Assembly: GCF_903772925.1 (NCBI RefSeq)
Contig: NZ_LR812090.1
Location: 934,629-998,628 of the forward strand
Length of the DNA: 64,000 bases
Reading direction: 5' to 3'
From: Alteromonas macleodii
GTDB lineage: Bacteria; Pseudomonadota; Gammaproteobacteria; Enterobacterales; Alteromonadaceae
How positions within the stretch are numbered: the first letter of the stretch is position 1; each line of letters opens with the position of its first letter. Under the pieces are notes generated by a model. That model was not told where the DNA came from. It saw only the letters and a program-made list of their open reading frames with translations, and made no database searches. Both the position numbers and the translations under genes were made by a program. Shown piece after piece: positions 33,645-46,884 of the stretch.

Positions 33645-35204
33645 TTATACTCCTGCAACGCGTTCTTGTTGGTTTTTTTGCTGATCAATTTGATCGGCCA
33701 AATATGTGTTATTTAATACAAAGATAAGGGCTTTAACGCCGGCTTCTACAATGTCTGTAGCAAGCCCGATCCCGTGGAAACGGCGACCTTTATATGTGGC
33801 GATAACGCTCACTTGCGCCAAGGCATCGGCGCCTTCACCTTTTGAATCTAGTTTAAAGTCGACAACTTCTAAATCTTCGTGACCTAGTATAGACATTATG
33901 GCCTTATAAGCCGCATCTACCGGGCCGTTTCCAATGCTAGACTGGGTAATTTCTTCAGTGCCCACTTTCATCTTAACGGTGGCGCTTGGAATAATTTCAC
34001 GCCCTGAATTAGCTTGAAGATAAAGCAACTGGAAGTGTGCTTGGTCGTGCTTTTGCTTATCGAAGAACAACAAGGCTTCAAGGTCGTAATCGTATACTTG
34101 ACCTTTCTTATCGGCTAGCTTTAAGAAGGCGTCGTACACTGCCTCTAAGTCGTAATCTTCTGCTTTGTAACCTAACTCTGTTAAGCGGTGCTTAATTACA
34201 TGGCGACCAGAGCGAGAGGTTAGGTTTAGATTATTCTTATTAATGCCTACACTTTCCGGCGTCATAATTTCATAGGTATTTTGCGCTTTTAAGACACCAT
34301 CTTGGTGAATGCCTGAAGAGTGACTAAACGCATTGGCACCTACGATGGCTTTGTTTGCCTGAACCGGCATATTACAAAGCTGGCTCACCAATTTAGAGGT
34401 ACGTGAAATTTCGGTTGAATTGATATTAGTATCAATGCCTAACATGCTCTTACGGGTTTTTAAGATCATGGCTATCTCTTCAAGCGATGCATTACCAGCG
34501 CGCTCGCCAATACCGTTTATCGTACATTCAACCTGTCTGGCACCTTGCTCAACGGCTGCCAACGAATTCGCAACAGCTAAACCCAAGTCGTTATGACAGT
34601 GAACAGAGATTGTGGCTTTGTCGATATTAGGTACACGGTTAAACAACTGCTGGATGATACCGCCAAACTCTGTGGGGGTAGTGTAGCCCACTGTATCTGG
34701 GATATTAACGGTAGTTGCACCGGCATTAATCGCAGCTTCTACCATGCGGCATAGATAGTCGATGTGAGTACGGCCAGCGTCTTCGCACGAAAATTCTACG
34801 TCATCTGTGTACTGACGAGCATGCTTAACCGCCTTCACCGCCATTTCAACAATTTCATCTTGTGACTTGCGAAGCTTAGCGCCAACGTGAATTTCCGACG
34901 TTGCAATAAAGGTATGAATACGGAATTGTTCGGCAACGCTTAGCGCTTGACCACAGGCATCAATATCGCCTGGCAAAGCACGAGATAGGCCACAAACAAC
35001 AGAGTTTTTAACCTCTTTTGCAATCATTTGTACAGAGCGGAAGTCACCAGGAGAAGACACGGGAAAACCCGCCTCAATAATATCTACGCCTAAGCGTTCG
35101 AGCGCCAGCGCGATCTGTAATTTCTCTTTGGCACTTAGGCTTGCAGGTAAGGCCTGCTCACCGTCTCGCAATGTGGTATCAAAGATCTTCACTTGATTTG
35201 TCAT
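33645..35204 (-). CDS. leuA: 2-isopropylmalate synthase LeuA
   Basis: 519 residues. HMGL-like TIM barrel with [17 protein letters not shown] at the start, [21 protein letters not shown], and [18 protein letters not shown]-terminal allosteric domain (residues 390 onward) for leucine feedback. It condenses acetyl-CoA and 2-ketoisovalerate, the committed step. It is the first structural gene, behind a leader peptide and attenuator. ATG 35204 with GAGAG upstream. Confidence 0.96.
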   Translation of the reverse strand: MTNQVKIFDTTLRDGEQALPASLSAKEKLQIALALERLGVDIIEAGFPVSSPGDFRSVQMIAKEVKNSVVCGLSRALPGDIDACGQALSVAEQFRIHTFIATSEIHVGAKLRKSQDEIVEMAVKAVKHARQYTDDVEFSCEDAGRTHIDYLCRMVEAAINAGATTVNIPDTVGYTTPTEFGGIIQQLFNRVPNIDKATISVHCHNDLGLAVANSLAAVEQGARQVECTINGIGERAGNASLEEIAMILKTRKSMLGIDTNINSTEISRTSKLVSQLCNMPVQANKAIVGANAFSHSSGIHQDGVLKAQNTYEIMTPESVGINKNNLNLTSRSGRHVIKHRLTELGYKAEDYDLEAVYDAFLKLADKKGQVYDYDLEALLFFDKQKHDQAHFQLLYLQANSGREIIPSATVKMKVGTEEITQSSIGNGPVDAAYKAIMSILGHEDLEVVDFKLDSKGEGADALAQVSVIATYKGRRFHGIGLATDIVEAGVKALIFVLNNTYLADQIDQQKNQQERVAGV

Positions 35205-35231
35205 GACGCTCTCTCAGTTGAATAGTTAAAA

Positions 35232-35293
35232 AAAAACCCGTGCTGAGCACGGGTTTTTGTGAAATTAAATCGCTGGTCGCAATCTACCCGTGC
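35232..35293 (-). promoter_or_regulatory. leu attenuator with competing 8-nt arms
   Basis: Read leftward, ACCCGTGC (35254-35247) pairs with GCACGGGT (35243-35236) to make a terminator followed by a T tract. The same GCACGGGT sequence occurs upstream at 35293-35286, over the end of the leader reading frame, and could pair with the same ACCCGTGC to make an antiterminator. A ribosome finishing the leader would cover the upstream arm and allow termination. A ribosome stalled on leucine codons would leave it free. Confidence 0.85.
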
Positions 35294-35343
35294 AGTCTGG
35301 CTGCCATAAGGAGTAGAGATAGAAGAAGAAAACGAATACGCAT
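35284..35343 (-). CDS. leuL: leu operon leader peptide
   Basis: 19-residue peptide MRIRFLLLSLLLMAARLHG: seven of its residues are leucine, six of them clustered (residues 6-12). It sits between the presumed promoter and the attenuator. Leucine shortage would stall the ribosome in the Leu cluster and favour transcription of leuABCD. Found by reading the gap; the ribosome site is weak, as is common for leaders. Confidence 0.85.
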   Translation of the reverse strand: MRIRFLLLSLLLMAARLHG

Positions 35344-35465
35344 TTGCTGTTGTTTCTTTGCTGACCAAGTTGATAGCGACAATGTACCCATGTGACGGGG
35401 AGAGGTCAACCATTGTTTACGATAATGAGTATATTTTTCGTATATAAAAGCTATCTTTTAATTAT

Positions 35466-35567
35466 TTAGGATGCTCATCCTAATATCTGCTCTTTAGACT
35501 GAAGGTGCCTCACACTTTACGTTGTATTCGGCAAATCTTAATATTGCTTAAGCAAATCGTTAGGATG
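35466..35567. promoter_or_regulatory. Palindromes in the leu upstream region
   Basis: An 18-bp near-perfect palindrome TTAGGATG-CT-CATCCTAA (35466-35483), a perfect 12-bp TTGCTTAAGCAA (35544-35555) and a second TTAGGATG half-site (35560-35567). They lie between the leu leader and the next leftward gene. Possibly binding sites for a regulator of leu or of the neighbouring transcript; unassigned. Confidence 0.35.
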
Positions 35568-35637
35568 CATATACTAAAAATCTTAAAAAGATGATATTTG
35601 GATTGGCGGGATACCATGCAGTAAAAGTGAATAATTA

Positions 35638-36390
35638 TTACTTTTTACGTGTTGAAGTGAAACTTTTCCAATCGAGCCGAGTGGATAAGCGCATTTCTCG
35701 TAACGAAAGGGAACGCGGGTTAGTTTTTGATTTATAGTTCCACATATGACCGCAGCAAGCACTACTCATTATAGCTTTAGTAGGTTTTAACAACGTAAGT
35801 GTGGTGCATGATAGTTGGGACGAAGAAAATGCGCTTTTTGATATTTCATCAGTAGGTAGAGTGTTAATAGTATCTAGTGCCGAACATTTTTTAGTTAATT
35901 GGCCTTCGCCTAAATCGAACCAACCATGTTTATTTAAATGAATCTTGTCTCTGGACTCCCGAAACATATCAATAGAATCAAGTTCAATCGTAAGCCCTTC
36001 AATGCTTTGAACAAGTACAGGAACAACTAAACCGTAATCCGTATTTTTCTTAAACCATTGTACACATTTTTCATTATCTTGCGTTAAACCAGGGCACTTA
36101 CCCGGTTGCTTAGAAAACCAACTTCCGTTGTGCGTATCGACTTTCAGCGGAGGAGACAATTGAAGTTGTGTAACCATAAAGCGAGCAACGCTTCGAATAT
36201 GATAGGGCAGACCGCCCATTCGACGTTTCAACATCGACGCGTTGTTTGTGTTCATATGAGCGAGTGTCAATAATTCTCTCTCATAGAGCGCAGTACAAAT
36301 TTCGGTGAACTGCGCATGGCTTCCCCCTAATTCACCCGATTCACTGAAAAAGCCTGTTTGAGATCGAGAAGAAGGTTTCTCTGATGTCAT
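35638..36390 (-). CDS. Uncharacterised 250-residue protein
   Basis: No recognised domain and no signal peptide or membrane helix. Notable local features are CPGLTQDNEKCVQWF (two Cys), a CTTLTLL strand and a C-terminal SSACCGHMWNYKSK segment with a Cys-Cys-Gly-His that could bind metal. The C terminus is very basic (RLDWKSFTSTRKK). ATG 36390 has a weak ribosome site. It stands between the leu operon and the TonB receptor and reads toward leu. Confidence 0.6.
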   Translation of the reverse strand: MTSEKPSSRSQTGFFSESGELGGSHAQFTEICTALYERELLTLAHMNTNNASMLKRRMGGLPYHIRSVARFMVTQLQLSPPLKVDTHNGSWFSKQPGKCPGLTQDNEKCVQWFKKNTDYGLVVPVLVQSIEGLTIELDSIDMFRESRDKIHLNKHGWFDLGEGQLTKKCSALDTINTLPTDEISKSAFSSSQLSCTTLTLLKPTKAIMSSACCGHMWNYKSKTNPRSLSLREMRLSTRLDWKSFTSTRKK

Positions 36391-36910
36391 TACTTATCTG
36401 CACATCTGTTTGATTATTGTTTAACCGTATCAAGAAACGGCAATAAGCGCCACATAGCGATTTCAATAGGCATTGCCTCCAATGAGCTGAGCGATTGACA
36501 AACTTAAGTTTCATCCATTTTTTAACAATGGATTGGCATACTACCAATTAACGAAAAATCTGTATGACCAATTATGTTGCAAGGATTGCCGCATGTATAG
36601 GCAATGTTAAAAAATAAGAATAATACGCTCAAAATTTATAACCCGTTGTATTTTATAGTTTATTTTATATTTAATATGACGTGGAACCTTATTGAATTAT
36701 CCTTTATAAATATTGGTAATGCCAAAAATATAAATAAAATTGACCATTTTTTAACATTTTGTGTTGACCAATGTAAAAACTTGTCTTACTTTTGTAACTG
36801 TCTTGTAAAGTAGGTGTAAGACAAGTTTGCAGGGCGGGTAAGTTGCAAATCAATTAAGTGGTAAGGAATGAGTGATTAAACATTCCTCAATCCTTAAGAG
36901 GAAAACACAC
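36391..36910. other. AT-rich promoter region of the TonB-dependent receptor
   Basis: No gene supported. It is AT-rich from about 36600 to 36780, with two TTGACCA motifs (36740-36746 and 36764-36770). A perfect 13-bp inverted repeat follows: AAACTTGTCTTAC at 36777-36789 and GTAAGACAAGTTT at 36816-36828, with a 26-nt spacer. A regulator site or a 5' UTR hairpin is likely. Confidence 0.55.
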
Positions 36911-39868
36911 ATGGCACACAAGTTATCAAAGATTACACTTGCGGTACTTTCGGCTACGACACTAAGCCTAACCGCATCAGTAAATGCACAAGAAACACAG
37001 CAAGAACAAAACGAAGACGTAGAAGTCATTGAGGTATCGGGGATCCGTGCGTCGCTCGCGAGCGCAATGAATGAAAAGCGTTTTAAAAATAACCTTGTTG
37101 AGGTTATCGAAGCAGAGGACATTGGTAAGTTACCAGACCAGAACTTAGCAGAAGTATTAGAGAACATTACCGGTATTCAGATTACGCGTGAAGCGGGTGT
37201 TGGTACGGGTGTTCAAATTCGTGGTACCGATGCCAACCGTACTGAAATCAACGGTGTTTCAACAGTTGGCTCAGGTGCAGGTCGAAGCGGTATTGACTTT
37301 GAGGACGTTTCAGCAGCGATTATAGCAGGCCTAGAGGTTACCAAGTCACCTGATGCAAAAACCATTGAAGGTTCAGTGGGTGGTACGATCAACCTAAAAA
37401 CAATCCGCCCCTTACAGCTTAATGAACAGCTTGCAGCATTTCGTGTACAAGGTGAGAACAGCAGCCTAACCACTGATAGCAACTTTCAACCTCGTATTTC
37501 AGGCACGTTTGGTGATAACTGGGATACCGACCACGGTACCATTGGTGTTGTAATAAGTGGTAGTTATGCTCAGCAAGACGTAACTGCATTTCGTCCTCGC
37601 GCAGATAGAGATAACTTAGTTGCTTCAGATAGTGGCGTAGCAAGTGCTCAGTCTTTTGATTTTCTACCTATCCAGTTCTTCGTTCAAGATTACGATAACT
37701 TCGAGTACGAAACTAAAAACCTAGTAGGTACTATTGAATGGGCGCCGAATGACAACACTAAGTTTTTCTTTGACGCCATTATTAATGATCAAGAACGTTT
37801 GCAAGAGAGTTCTCGAGTTCAAGCATCGGGCGTAAGTGCGCTAAATGACATTTCTGTTCCAGACGAGTTTGAAACTATCGATTTTGGTTCTTTAGGTGGT
37901 ACAAACCTAGGCTCTATCCAGGCGGCACTACGTGGCGTTATACCTGTAAACCTGGAAAACGATGACGACGATCCGAACCTACGTTTATCAACAGATACAA
38001 ATTCTCGTGTAACGAAGAGTGAAATTTTCCGCTTAGGTGGTGAATGGCAGGGCGAAAAGTGGAGCGTATTTGCAGAGGTAGCCTCTTCATCGTCTGATAC
38101 TACTACGCCAAGCTTTAATACAACGCTTAACTTTATCAACCCGAATGCGCCGTTAGATGCCGGTGGTGCGAACGATAACTCAGTACCATTTGCGTACGAT
38201 CTTAGCGGAGGTGCACTAACATTTGGTATTGCTGAGGGGGCAGAATATGCCCCAACTGTAGAGCAATTATTAGACCCTTACAACGTAGTACTTCGTGACG
38301 TTAACATCGGTCGTGATGTTGTTGAAAATTCTGAGGATGCGTTCAGAGTCGATTTCACCTATTACGTTGACTCGCTTATCACATCTGTTGATTTTGGCTA
38401 TCGTTACAACAAGTCTAGCAGTATGATGCAGGACATCAGCACCAGCGTAGGTTTGCGTTCAATGGAAGATAGTCCGCGTGGTGACCTCTTCTCTGATTTA
38501 CTAGTGGCTGGCCCAGACAACTTTAACGAAGCTGATGGTAGAGAGTTATACGTAAAAGATTTTCTTCTCATCGATCCTGAACTGGTTTCTTCTGACCCAG
38601 ACGGTGTATTAGCAACGCTACAAAGTGCGCTTGAAGCACACGGCTCTTCACGGTCATTAGGTCAACCAACGGCAAGTTCGTCAGGTTTCTTTGATATCGA
38701 AGAAGATACGCACGCACTTTATGCTCAAGCTAACTTCGAGTATGAAATGTTTAGAGGTAACTTCGGTTTTCGTTACGTTCAAACTGATCTAACTTCAACG
38801 GGTAACTCTGTAACAGAGGATGATGCTGGCAACGATATTGTTTCTACAATTGTATCTGAATCTGATTATAACTATTTCTTACCACGTTTTAACTTAGTTG
38901 CTGATGTGGCGGATGATGTTGTGTTGAGGTTTGGTGCGGGTAAAGATATTCGTCGTCCTAACTTTGACGACCTTTCTACATCGGTAACATTCAGTACTAG
39001 CCCTAACCCGAACGTAGCTATCGGTAATCCTAACTTGAAACCTGAAGAGGTTATTTCTTACGACATAGCCGCTGAATGGTACTTCGCTGAGGCGAGCGTG
39101 TTGAGTGTTGGCTTTTTCCACAAGACGCGTAAAGAGTTACACGTAGACCAAATCGTAAGTGCCTTTGAGGATCCTACAACCGGTTACCGCGATCTCACTG
39201 ACCCATGTGAAGGCGGTGGTATCTTCAACCCTATCGCTGATATTAACGTGTTTGGCCCAGAACTAGGTACAGGTGTTTGTGTTGGTACTGAGACAAAAGT
39301 GAACGATCCTGCTGAAACAACACAGAAGGGTATCGAAATTGCTGTTCAATATGACCTTTCCAGCTTTGAACAAGAACTAGGCTGGGCATCAGGGTTCGGT
39401 GTGCTTGCTAACTACACAATACAAGAATTCTCTGGTGGTAAACTAGAAAATTCTGCGACAAGTCGTGCAGACGCGGTATTCGCTGCTACTACGGGTGTCG
39501 AAGATATCGACGTAACGGCAGTTCAAGGTCTTCTTAACCTTTCAGAAAACGCTTACAACATTACGCTTTACTACGAGAAATTCGGTTTATCTGCTCGTAT
39601 GCGCTACACATGGCGTGAAGCTTACCGTACCAATGACTTCGGCAGTACGTCTAGCTTCCCATGGGGCTTCCCTGCGGTACAAGCTGACCGCGGTCAGTTA
39701 AATGCAAGTGTGACTTACGATGTTAACGAAAACCTTAATATTGGTGTTGAGGCAGTAAACATTACTGAGTCTGAAGTAGAGCAGTACTGTGTTAACGAAG
39801 GGTCACTTCTGTGCTTCCAAGGTCTTACTGACCGAAGAATTACTGTAGGTGCAAACTATCGTTTCTAA
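36911..39868 (+). CDS. TonB-dependent receptor (Xanthomonas/Caulobacter-type)
   Basis: 985 residues. ATG 36911 follows AGAGG by nine bases and opens a clean signal peptide ending VNAQ; an upstream ATG would add 13 polar residues. The plug domain begins with a TonB-box-like VEVIEVSG, then NLAEVLENITGIQI, VQIRGTDANRTEINGV and VGGTINLKT. The rest is a 22-strand barrel ending in the outer-membrane C-terminal YRF (NYRF). Receptors of this subfamily usually take up carbohydrates or other large substrates. It has its own promoter region and terminator; no linked enzyme hints at the substrate. Confidence 0.9.
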   Translation: MAHKLSKITLAVLSATTLSLTASVNAQETQQEQNEDVEVIEVSGIRASLASAMNEKRFKNNLVEVIEAEDIGKLPDQNLAEVLENITGIQITREAGVGTGVQIRGTDANRTEINGVSTVGSGAGRSGIDFEDVSAAIIAGLEVTKSPDAKTIEGSVGGTINLKTIRPLQLNEQLAAFRVQGENSSLTTDSNFQPRISGTFGDNWDTDHGTIGVVISGSYAQQDVTAFRPRADRDNLVASDSGVASAQSFDFLPIQFFVQDYDNFEYETKNLVGTIEWAPNDNTKFFFDAIINDQERLQESSRVQASGVSALNDISVPDEFETIDFGSLGGTNLGSIQAALRGVIPVNLENDDDDPNLRLSTDTNSRVTKSEIFRLGGEWQGEKWSVFAEVASSSSDTTTPSFNTTLNFINPNAPLDAGGANDNSVPFAYDLSGGALTFGIAEGAEYAPTVEQLLDPYNVVLRDVNIGRDVVENSEDAFRVDFTYYVDSLITSVDFGYRYNKSSSMMQDISTSVGLRSMEDSPRGDLFSDLLVAGPDNFNEADGRELYVKDFLLIDPELVSSDPDGVLATLQSALEAHGSSRSLGQPTASSSGFFDIEEDTHALYAQANFEYEMFRGNFGFRYVQTDLTSTGNSVTEDDAGNDIVSTIVSESDYNYFLPRFNLVADVADDVVLRFGAGKDIRRPNFDDLSTSVTFSTSPNPNVAIGNPNLKPEEVISYDIAAEWYFAEASVLSVGFFHKTRKELHVDQIVSAFEDPTTGYRDLTDPCEGGGIFNPIADINVFGPELGTGVCVGTETKVNDPAETTQKGIEIAVQYDLSSFEQELGWASGFGVLANYTIQEFSGGKLENSATSRADAVFAATTGVEDIDVTAVQGLLNLSENAYNITLYYEKFGLSARMRYTWREAYRTNDFGSTSSFPWGFPAVQADRGQLNASVTYDVNENLNIGVEAVNITESEVEQYCVNEGSLLCFQGLTDRRITVGANYRF

Positions 39869-39944
39869 TTTGTAAAACAACTGCCGTGGCACGCGGCAGT
39901 ATATACACCCTGGATCACAAAGTGTGGTTGTGATGTGTGCATTA

Positions 39945-39972
39945 GCCCTAACGCCAGTTAGGGCTTTTTTTG
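39945..39972 (+). terminator. Terminator after the TonB-dependent receptor
   Basis: GCCCTAAC-GCCA-GTTAGGGC hairpin followed by TTTTTTT. A weaker CTGCCG/CGGCAG hairpin lies 65 bp upstream. Confidence 0.85.
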
Positions 39973-40160
39973 TTTTTTTAATAGCCCTTATATTGTCGCT
40001 ATTTATCTATTTTTGACGACTTGCCTTTCCTATTGAATTCATGTGCGAATGTAGTTTACTGAAATTCTCATATCGTCACTGAGCTAGACAACTTCACTGA
40101 GTAGCTAAAAACCATAAGTGATTGGTTGAAGGGGCTGTGATTCGCTTTAAGCTTTATAGA

Positions 40161-40230
40161 GAACATAGAACATAGAACATAGAACATAGAACATAGAACA
40201 TAGAACATAGAACAGAGAACAGAGAACAGA
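40161..40230. repeat. 7-bp tandem repeat array (ten units)
   Basis: Seven copies of GAACATA followed by three copies of GAACAGA, all in register, 70 bp in total. It lies in the non-coding gap between the TonB receptor terminator and the eno terminator. Unit length is not a multiple of three and no gene spans it. Typical of a slippage-prone VNTR. Confidence 0.95.
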
Positions 40231-40263
40231 CTCGACGAGAGTATTGTTACTTATCACATACAA

Positions 40264-40295
40264 AAAAGGCACCGCGAATTACGCTGGTGCCTTTT
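40264..40295 (-). terminator. Terminator of eno
   Basis: AAAAGGCACC and GGTGCCTTTT form a 10-bp stem with a 12-nt loop, 30 bp past the eno stop. Confidence 0.8.
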
Positions 40296-40327
40296 AAAAA
40301 GTGAGTTAAGCCACTTTAGGGCTAAAC

Positions 40328-41629
<1,302 letters not shown>

Positions 41630-41679
41630 TCAACAATTGAATGGGGCGCAACGGGAGAGAGCGCCCCTTTTATTAGAAA

Positions 41680-43356
<1,677 letters not shown>

Positions 43357-43404
43357 TTAGAACAAAACCAGCTACACTTTGGACGGGGCGATAGTATACG
43401 CAAA

Positions 43405-43439
43405 ATCATGTGGGCAGACAATCAATTTGCCCACATGAT
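43405..43439 (-). terminator. Stem-loop between mutS and pyrG
   Basis: ATCATGTGGGCA and TGCCCACATGAT are perfect 12-bp complements separated by 11 nt. The T tract after it is poor, so it may be a terminator for mutS or a protein-binding site. Confidence 0.5.
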
Positions 43440-43467
43440 GCGCAATTTATACGCGCTTAAGCTTGGT

Positions 43468-46098
43468 TTAAGACTGGCTTAGACGCTTAAGTGTGTAAAT
43501 AAGGTCTAGCGCTTGGCGCGGTGATAGCTCATCGGGCGATAAGTTTTCAAGTGTCTCTACCACTGGGTGTGGTTTATCTGGAAATAGCATTTCCGCTTGG
43601 CCTTTTGAGTTTGTCTTGGCTTTGCCTGATGTGCTTGTTTTATTTAGGTCTTTACGAGAACGCTGTGACTCAGTTGATATACCAGCAGCTTCCGCCTCGT
43701 CACTGGTCATAAGATGTGACGACTCTAATACGGCAAGTTTTTGTTGGGCCGCTTTTATTACCGCTTTAGGTACACCTGCAAGTTGCGCAACCTGTAAACC
43801 GAAGCTTTTACTCGCCGCGCCTTCTGATACGGTATGCATGAAGCGTATGGTATCTTCAAACTCCATCGCGTCTAAATGCACGTTTACCACGCCACTTTGT
43901 GTTTCAGGAAGCTCAGTAAGTTCGAAATAATGGGTAGCAAAAAGGGTATAAGCATTAAGCTGCTTTGCTAAGTAACTTGCACAGGCCCAAGCCAGTGATA
44001 AACCATCATAGGTACTGGTGCCGCGTCCTATTTCATCCATTAATACTAGCGAGTTTTCTGTGGCATTGTTTAGGATGTTCGCCGTTTCTGTCATCTCGAC
44101 CATAAAGGTAGAGCGACCTGAGGCTAAATCATCCGATGCGCCAATGCGCGTAAATATGCGATCAAGCTTTCCTATATGGGCGTTTTCAGCGGGTACAAAG
44201 CTACCAATACAGGCTAGTAACGCAATCAGCGCGGTTTGTCGCATGTAAGTTGATTTACCGCCCATGTTAGGACCGGTAATGATTAACATGCGGCGTTCGG
44301 TATCTAGCTGAAGTGGGTTAGCAATGAAAGGGTCTTTCATCACGTTTTCAACTACAGGATGGCGACCAGCGTCATAGGTAAGTACGCATTCTTGGCTTAG
44401 GTTTGGTCGATACCAATCAAGTGACACGGCACGTTCAGCAAAACAGCACAGTACATCAAGCTTAGCAAGCGCAGAAGCCGTTTCAATTAACCTGTTTAGG
44501 TATGGTGCAAAATTGTCGAACAGTGCTTCATAAAGTTGCTTTTCAAGGGCAAGTGCGGCTCCTTGGCTACTTAATACTTTGTCTTCGTGCTCTTTAAGTT
44601 CTGGCGTTATGTAGCGCTCAGTGTTTTTAAGGGTTTGTCTGCGAATATATTCTGCAGGCGCTAACGCACTGTTTGCACGGCTAATCTCAATAAAAAAACC
44701 GTGGACCTTGTTATAGCCCACTTTCAACGTGGAAATGCCAGTGCGCTCGCGCTCTCGTTGCTCCATAGCGTCTAGGTAGTCAGTAGCGCCTTGTGATAGC
44801 TTGCGCAGTTCGTCAAGTTCTGCGTTGTAGCCCTCGGCAATTACGCCGCCATCCCGTATTACTACTGGCGGGTTATCAATAATGGCATCGTTTAACAGGG
44901 CTTGAAGCTCTGGGTAAGTGCCAATGGTTTCGCTGATACTTCTGATTTGCCCTGTATCGAACCTAGCTAAGGCATCTTGTAAATCAGGCAGTGCATTAAA
45001 TGCATTTTTTAGGCGAGCAAAGTCACGAGGGCGCGCAGAGCGAAGGGCTAAGCGAGCCATAATACGTTCTATATCACCAATGTGTTTTAGCGCTAGTCGA
45101 ATATCCTCAGGGTCGTCGTTAATGAAAGTTTCAACAGCATCAAGGCGGCTGTGAAGTTCATGCTGGTCTGTTAAAGGCGAATGAATAACGCGCTGTAGCA
45201 TACGACTACCCATGGCGGTGGTGGTGGTGTCCATCACGCTGAATAGTGTATTTTCCTGCCCACCCGATAAATTATGAGTAAGCTCTAAATTTCTACGCGT
45301 GGCAGCATCAAGCTGCACACGGCTGTCTTGCTGCTCGGTCTGGATGCGGCGAATGTGAGGCAGAGCAGTGCGCTGGGTATCCTTTACATATTGTAAAACG
45401 CAGCCCGCTGCGCCTAAGCCTTTAGTGACGCCTTTTATTCCAAAGCCATCTAATGTTTTGGTTTCAAACTGTGCATTTAGCTGTTCGGTGGCGGTATCGA
45501 TGTCAAATTCCCATTCAGGGCGGCGTCTAAGCCCTTTACGATTTTCAACCAGTGCCAAACTTTCAAACCCTTCAGGGTAAAGAAGTTCTGCTGGGTTAAT
45601 GCGCTGAATCTCCGCCAATAGGCCTTCATCACTATCGCTTTCAAAGATAACGAACCTGCCACTGGTGACATCTAATGTTGCCAAACCATAATGCATACTA
45701 TGACCGCACACTGCCGCAAGAATATTGTCGCGACGTTCTTCTAGTAGCGCTTCATCGGTCACTGTGCCGGGAGTAACAATACGCTGCACTGCGCGTTCAA
45801 CAGGGCCTTTACTGGTGGCAGGGTCGCCAACCTGTTCACAAATGGCAACCGACTCGCCCATCTTGACTAAGCGCGAGAGGTAGCTCTCCACCGCATGGTA
45901 GGGCACACCCGCCATAGGGATAGGTTCGCCGCCAGATTTCCCTCTTGCTGTTAGCGATATATCCAGTAATTCCGCAGCTTTTTTGGCATCGTCGTAAAAC
46001 AACTCATAAAAGTCGCCCATGCGATAAAATAGTAGAATATTCGGATGCTGCGCCTTAATAGTCAGGTATTGGCGCATCATAGGAGTATGTGATTCCAA
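43468..46098 (-). CDS. mutS: DNA mismatch repair protein MutS
   Basis: 876 residues from the TTG at 46098, which has AGAGG seven bases upstream and places [11 protein letters not shown] at the N terminus as in E. coli (HTPMMQQYL). An in-frame ATG 42 codons upstream would add an unconserved extension. Mismatch-recognition [11 protein letters not shown] motif, MutS connector and lever/clamp regions, then ATPase: [16 protein letters not shown] (Walker A), [21 protein letters not shown] and [11 protein letters not shown] Lys-rich linker and short C-terminal tetramerisation segment follow. It begins mismatch repair with MutL. Confidence 0.95.
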   Translation of the reverse strand: MESHTPMMRQYLTIKAQHPNILLFYRMGDFYELFYDDAKKAAELLDISLTARGKSGGEPIPMAGVPYHAVESYLSRLVKMGESVAICEQVGDPATSKGPVERAVQRIVTPGTVTDEALLEERRDNILAAVCGHSMHYGLATLDVTSGRFVIFESDSDEGLLAEIQRINPAELLYPEGFESLALVENRKGLRRRPEWEFDIDTATEQLNAQFETKTLDGFGIKGVTKGLGAAGCVLQYVKDTQRTALPHIRRIQTEQQDSRVQLDAATRRNLELTHNLSGGQENTLFSVMDTTTTAMGSRMLQRVIHSPLTDQHELHSRLDAVETFINDDPEDIRLALKHIGDIERIMARLALRSARPRDFARLKNAFNALPDLQDALARFDTGQIRSISETIGTYPELQALLNDAIIDNPPVVIRDGGVIAEGYNAELDELRKLSQGATDYLDAMEQRERERTGISTLKVGYNKVHGFFIEISRANSALAPAEYIRRQTLKNTERYITPELKEHEDKVLSSQGAALALEKQLYEALFDNFAPYLNRLIETASALAKLDVLCCFAERAVSLDWYRPNLSQECVLTYDAGRHPVVENVMKDPFIANPLQLDTERRMLIITGPNMGGKSTYMRQTALIALLACIGSFVPAENAHIGKLDRIFTRIGASDDLASGRSTFMVEMTETANILNNATENSLVLMDEIGRGTSTYDGLSLAWACASYLAKQLNAYTLFATHYFELTELPETQSGVVNVHLDAMEFEDTIRFMHTVSEGAASKSFGLQVAQLAGVPKAVIKAAQQKLAVLESSHLMTSDEAEAAGISTESQRSRKDLNKTSTSGKAKTNSKGQAEMLFPDKPHPVVETLENLSPDELSPRQALDLIYTLKRLSQS

Positions 46099-46224
46099 AA
46101 AAATGCCTCTGCGAATTTGTTGCTGGGTTTTATGCCTGTTAAGGGGAATAAATGATAAACTCACGCCCACTAAGATCAAGCGAAGATCTGATAAAGCACA
46201 ACAGGTGTAACTAGGTATATCCAA

Positions 46225-46764
46225 ATGAGCACAACATTTTCAACTGATTCGACGGCAAACGCCAGCCCTTTAAAGCTTGATAGCGCATTATCTGCGCAAG
46301 TTCAGGCACTAGGAGATGCACTTAGAGCAAAAGGTTGGAGTGTATCTAGTGCAGAATCCTGTACAGGTGGGGGGATTGCTTTTGCTTTCACCAGTGTGTC
46401 GGGAAGCTCTGACTGGTTTAATCAATCTTGGGTGACCTACTCAAATGATGCGAAGCAGAACATATTAGGTGTTACCGAGCAGACGCTTAACGAGCACGGT
46501 GCAGTGTCGAAGCACACGGTAAAAGAAATGGCAGAAGGCGTGCGACGTAATAGCGGTGCGCAGCTAGCAGTGACCGTAAGCGGCATCGCTGGACCTGGAG
46601 GAGGCAGCGAAGAAAAGCCAGTAGGCACTGTGTGGTTTGGCTTTTTATGTGGGGAGCACGAAGCGCAAATTAAACAGGTGTTTAGCGGCAATCGCGACGA
46701 AGTACGTCAACACGCTATTAGCTTTGCTATAACGCACTTGGTTAAAATGTTGAACGAAATTTAA
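46225..46764 (+). CDS. pncC: Nicotinamide-nucleotide amidase PncC (CinA C-terminal type)
   Basis: 179 residues. CinA-C domain: [45 protein letters not shown], then [46 protein letters not shown]. The nucleophile is the Ser of ESCTGG. It deamidates NMN to nicotinic acid mononucleotide. Divergent from mutS and upstream of recA, the order common in this group. Confidence 0.93.
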   Translation: MSTTFSTDSTANASPLKLDSALSAQVQALGDALRAKGWSVSSAESCTGGGIAFAFTSVSGSSDWFNQSWVTYSNDAKQNILGVTEQTLNEHGAVSKHTVKEMAEGVRRNSGAQLAVTVSGIAGPGGGSEEKPVGTVWFGFLCGEHEAQIKQVFSGNRDEVRQHAISFAITHLVKMLNEI

Positions 46765-46777
46765 AAACACTGGTTGA

Positions 46778-46797
46778 AACTGTATGCTTGTACAGTA
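46778..46797 (+). promoter_or_regulatory. LexA-binding SOS box of recA
   Basis: AACTGTATGCTTGTACAGTA contains CTGT-N8-ACAG, matching the consensus TACTGTATATATATACAGTA in its key CTG and CAG positions. It lies about 90 bp before the recA start. Confidence 0.93.
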
Positions 46798-46884
46798 TAG
46801 AATGTGATCATTATTTGGTAATTTCATAAAAGATATGGAAGACACCAATACAGAATTTAACCGCAAATCCTAGAGGATACATAC

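Noticed and set aside
36604..36813. 69-codon frame before the TonB receptor
   Set aside because: AT-driven reading frame covering the promoter and inverted repeat; composition unlike neighbouring proteins.
40161..40230. CRISPR array
   Set aside because: The repeats are 7 bp with no spacers and no cas genes nearby; it is a simple tandem array.
46099..46224. 42-residue N-terminal extension of MutS
   Set aside because: Unconserved sequence ahead of the family N terminus, while a TTG with a good ribosome site sits at the right place.
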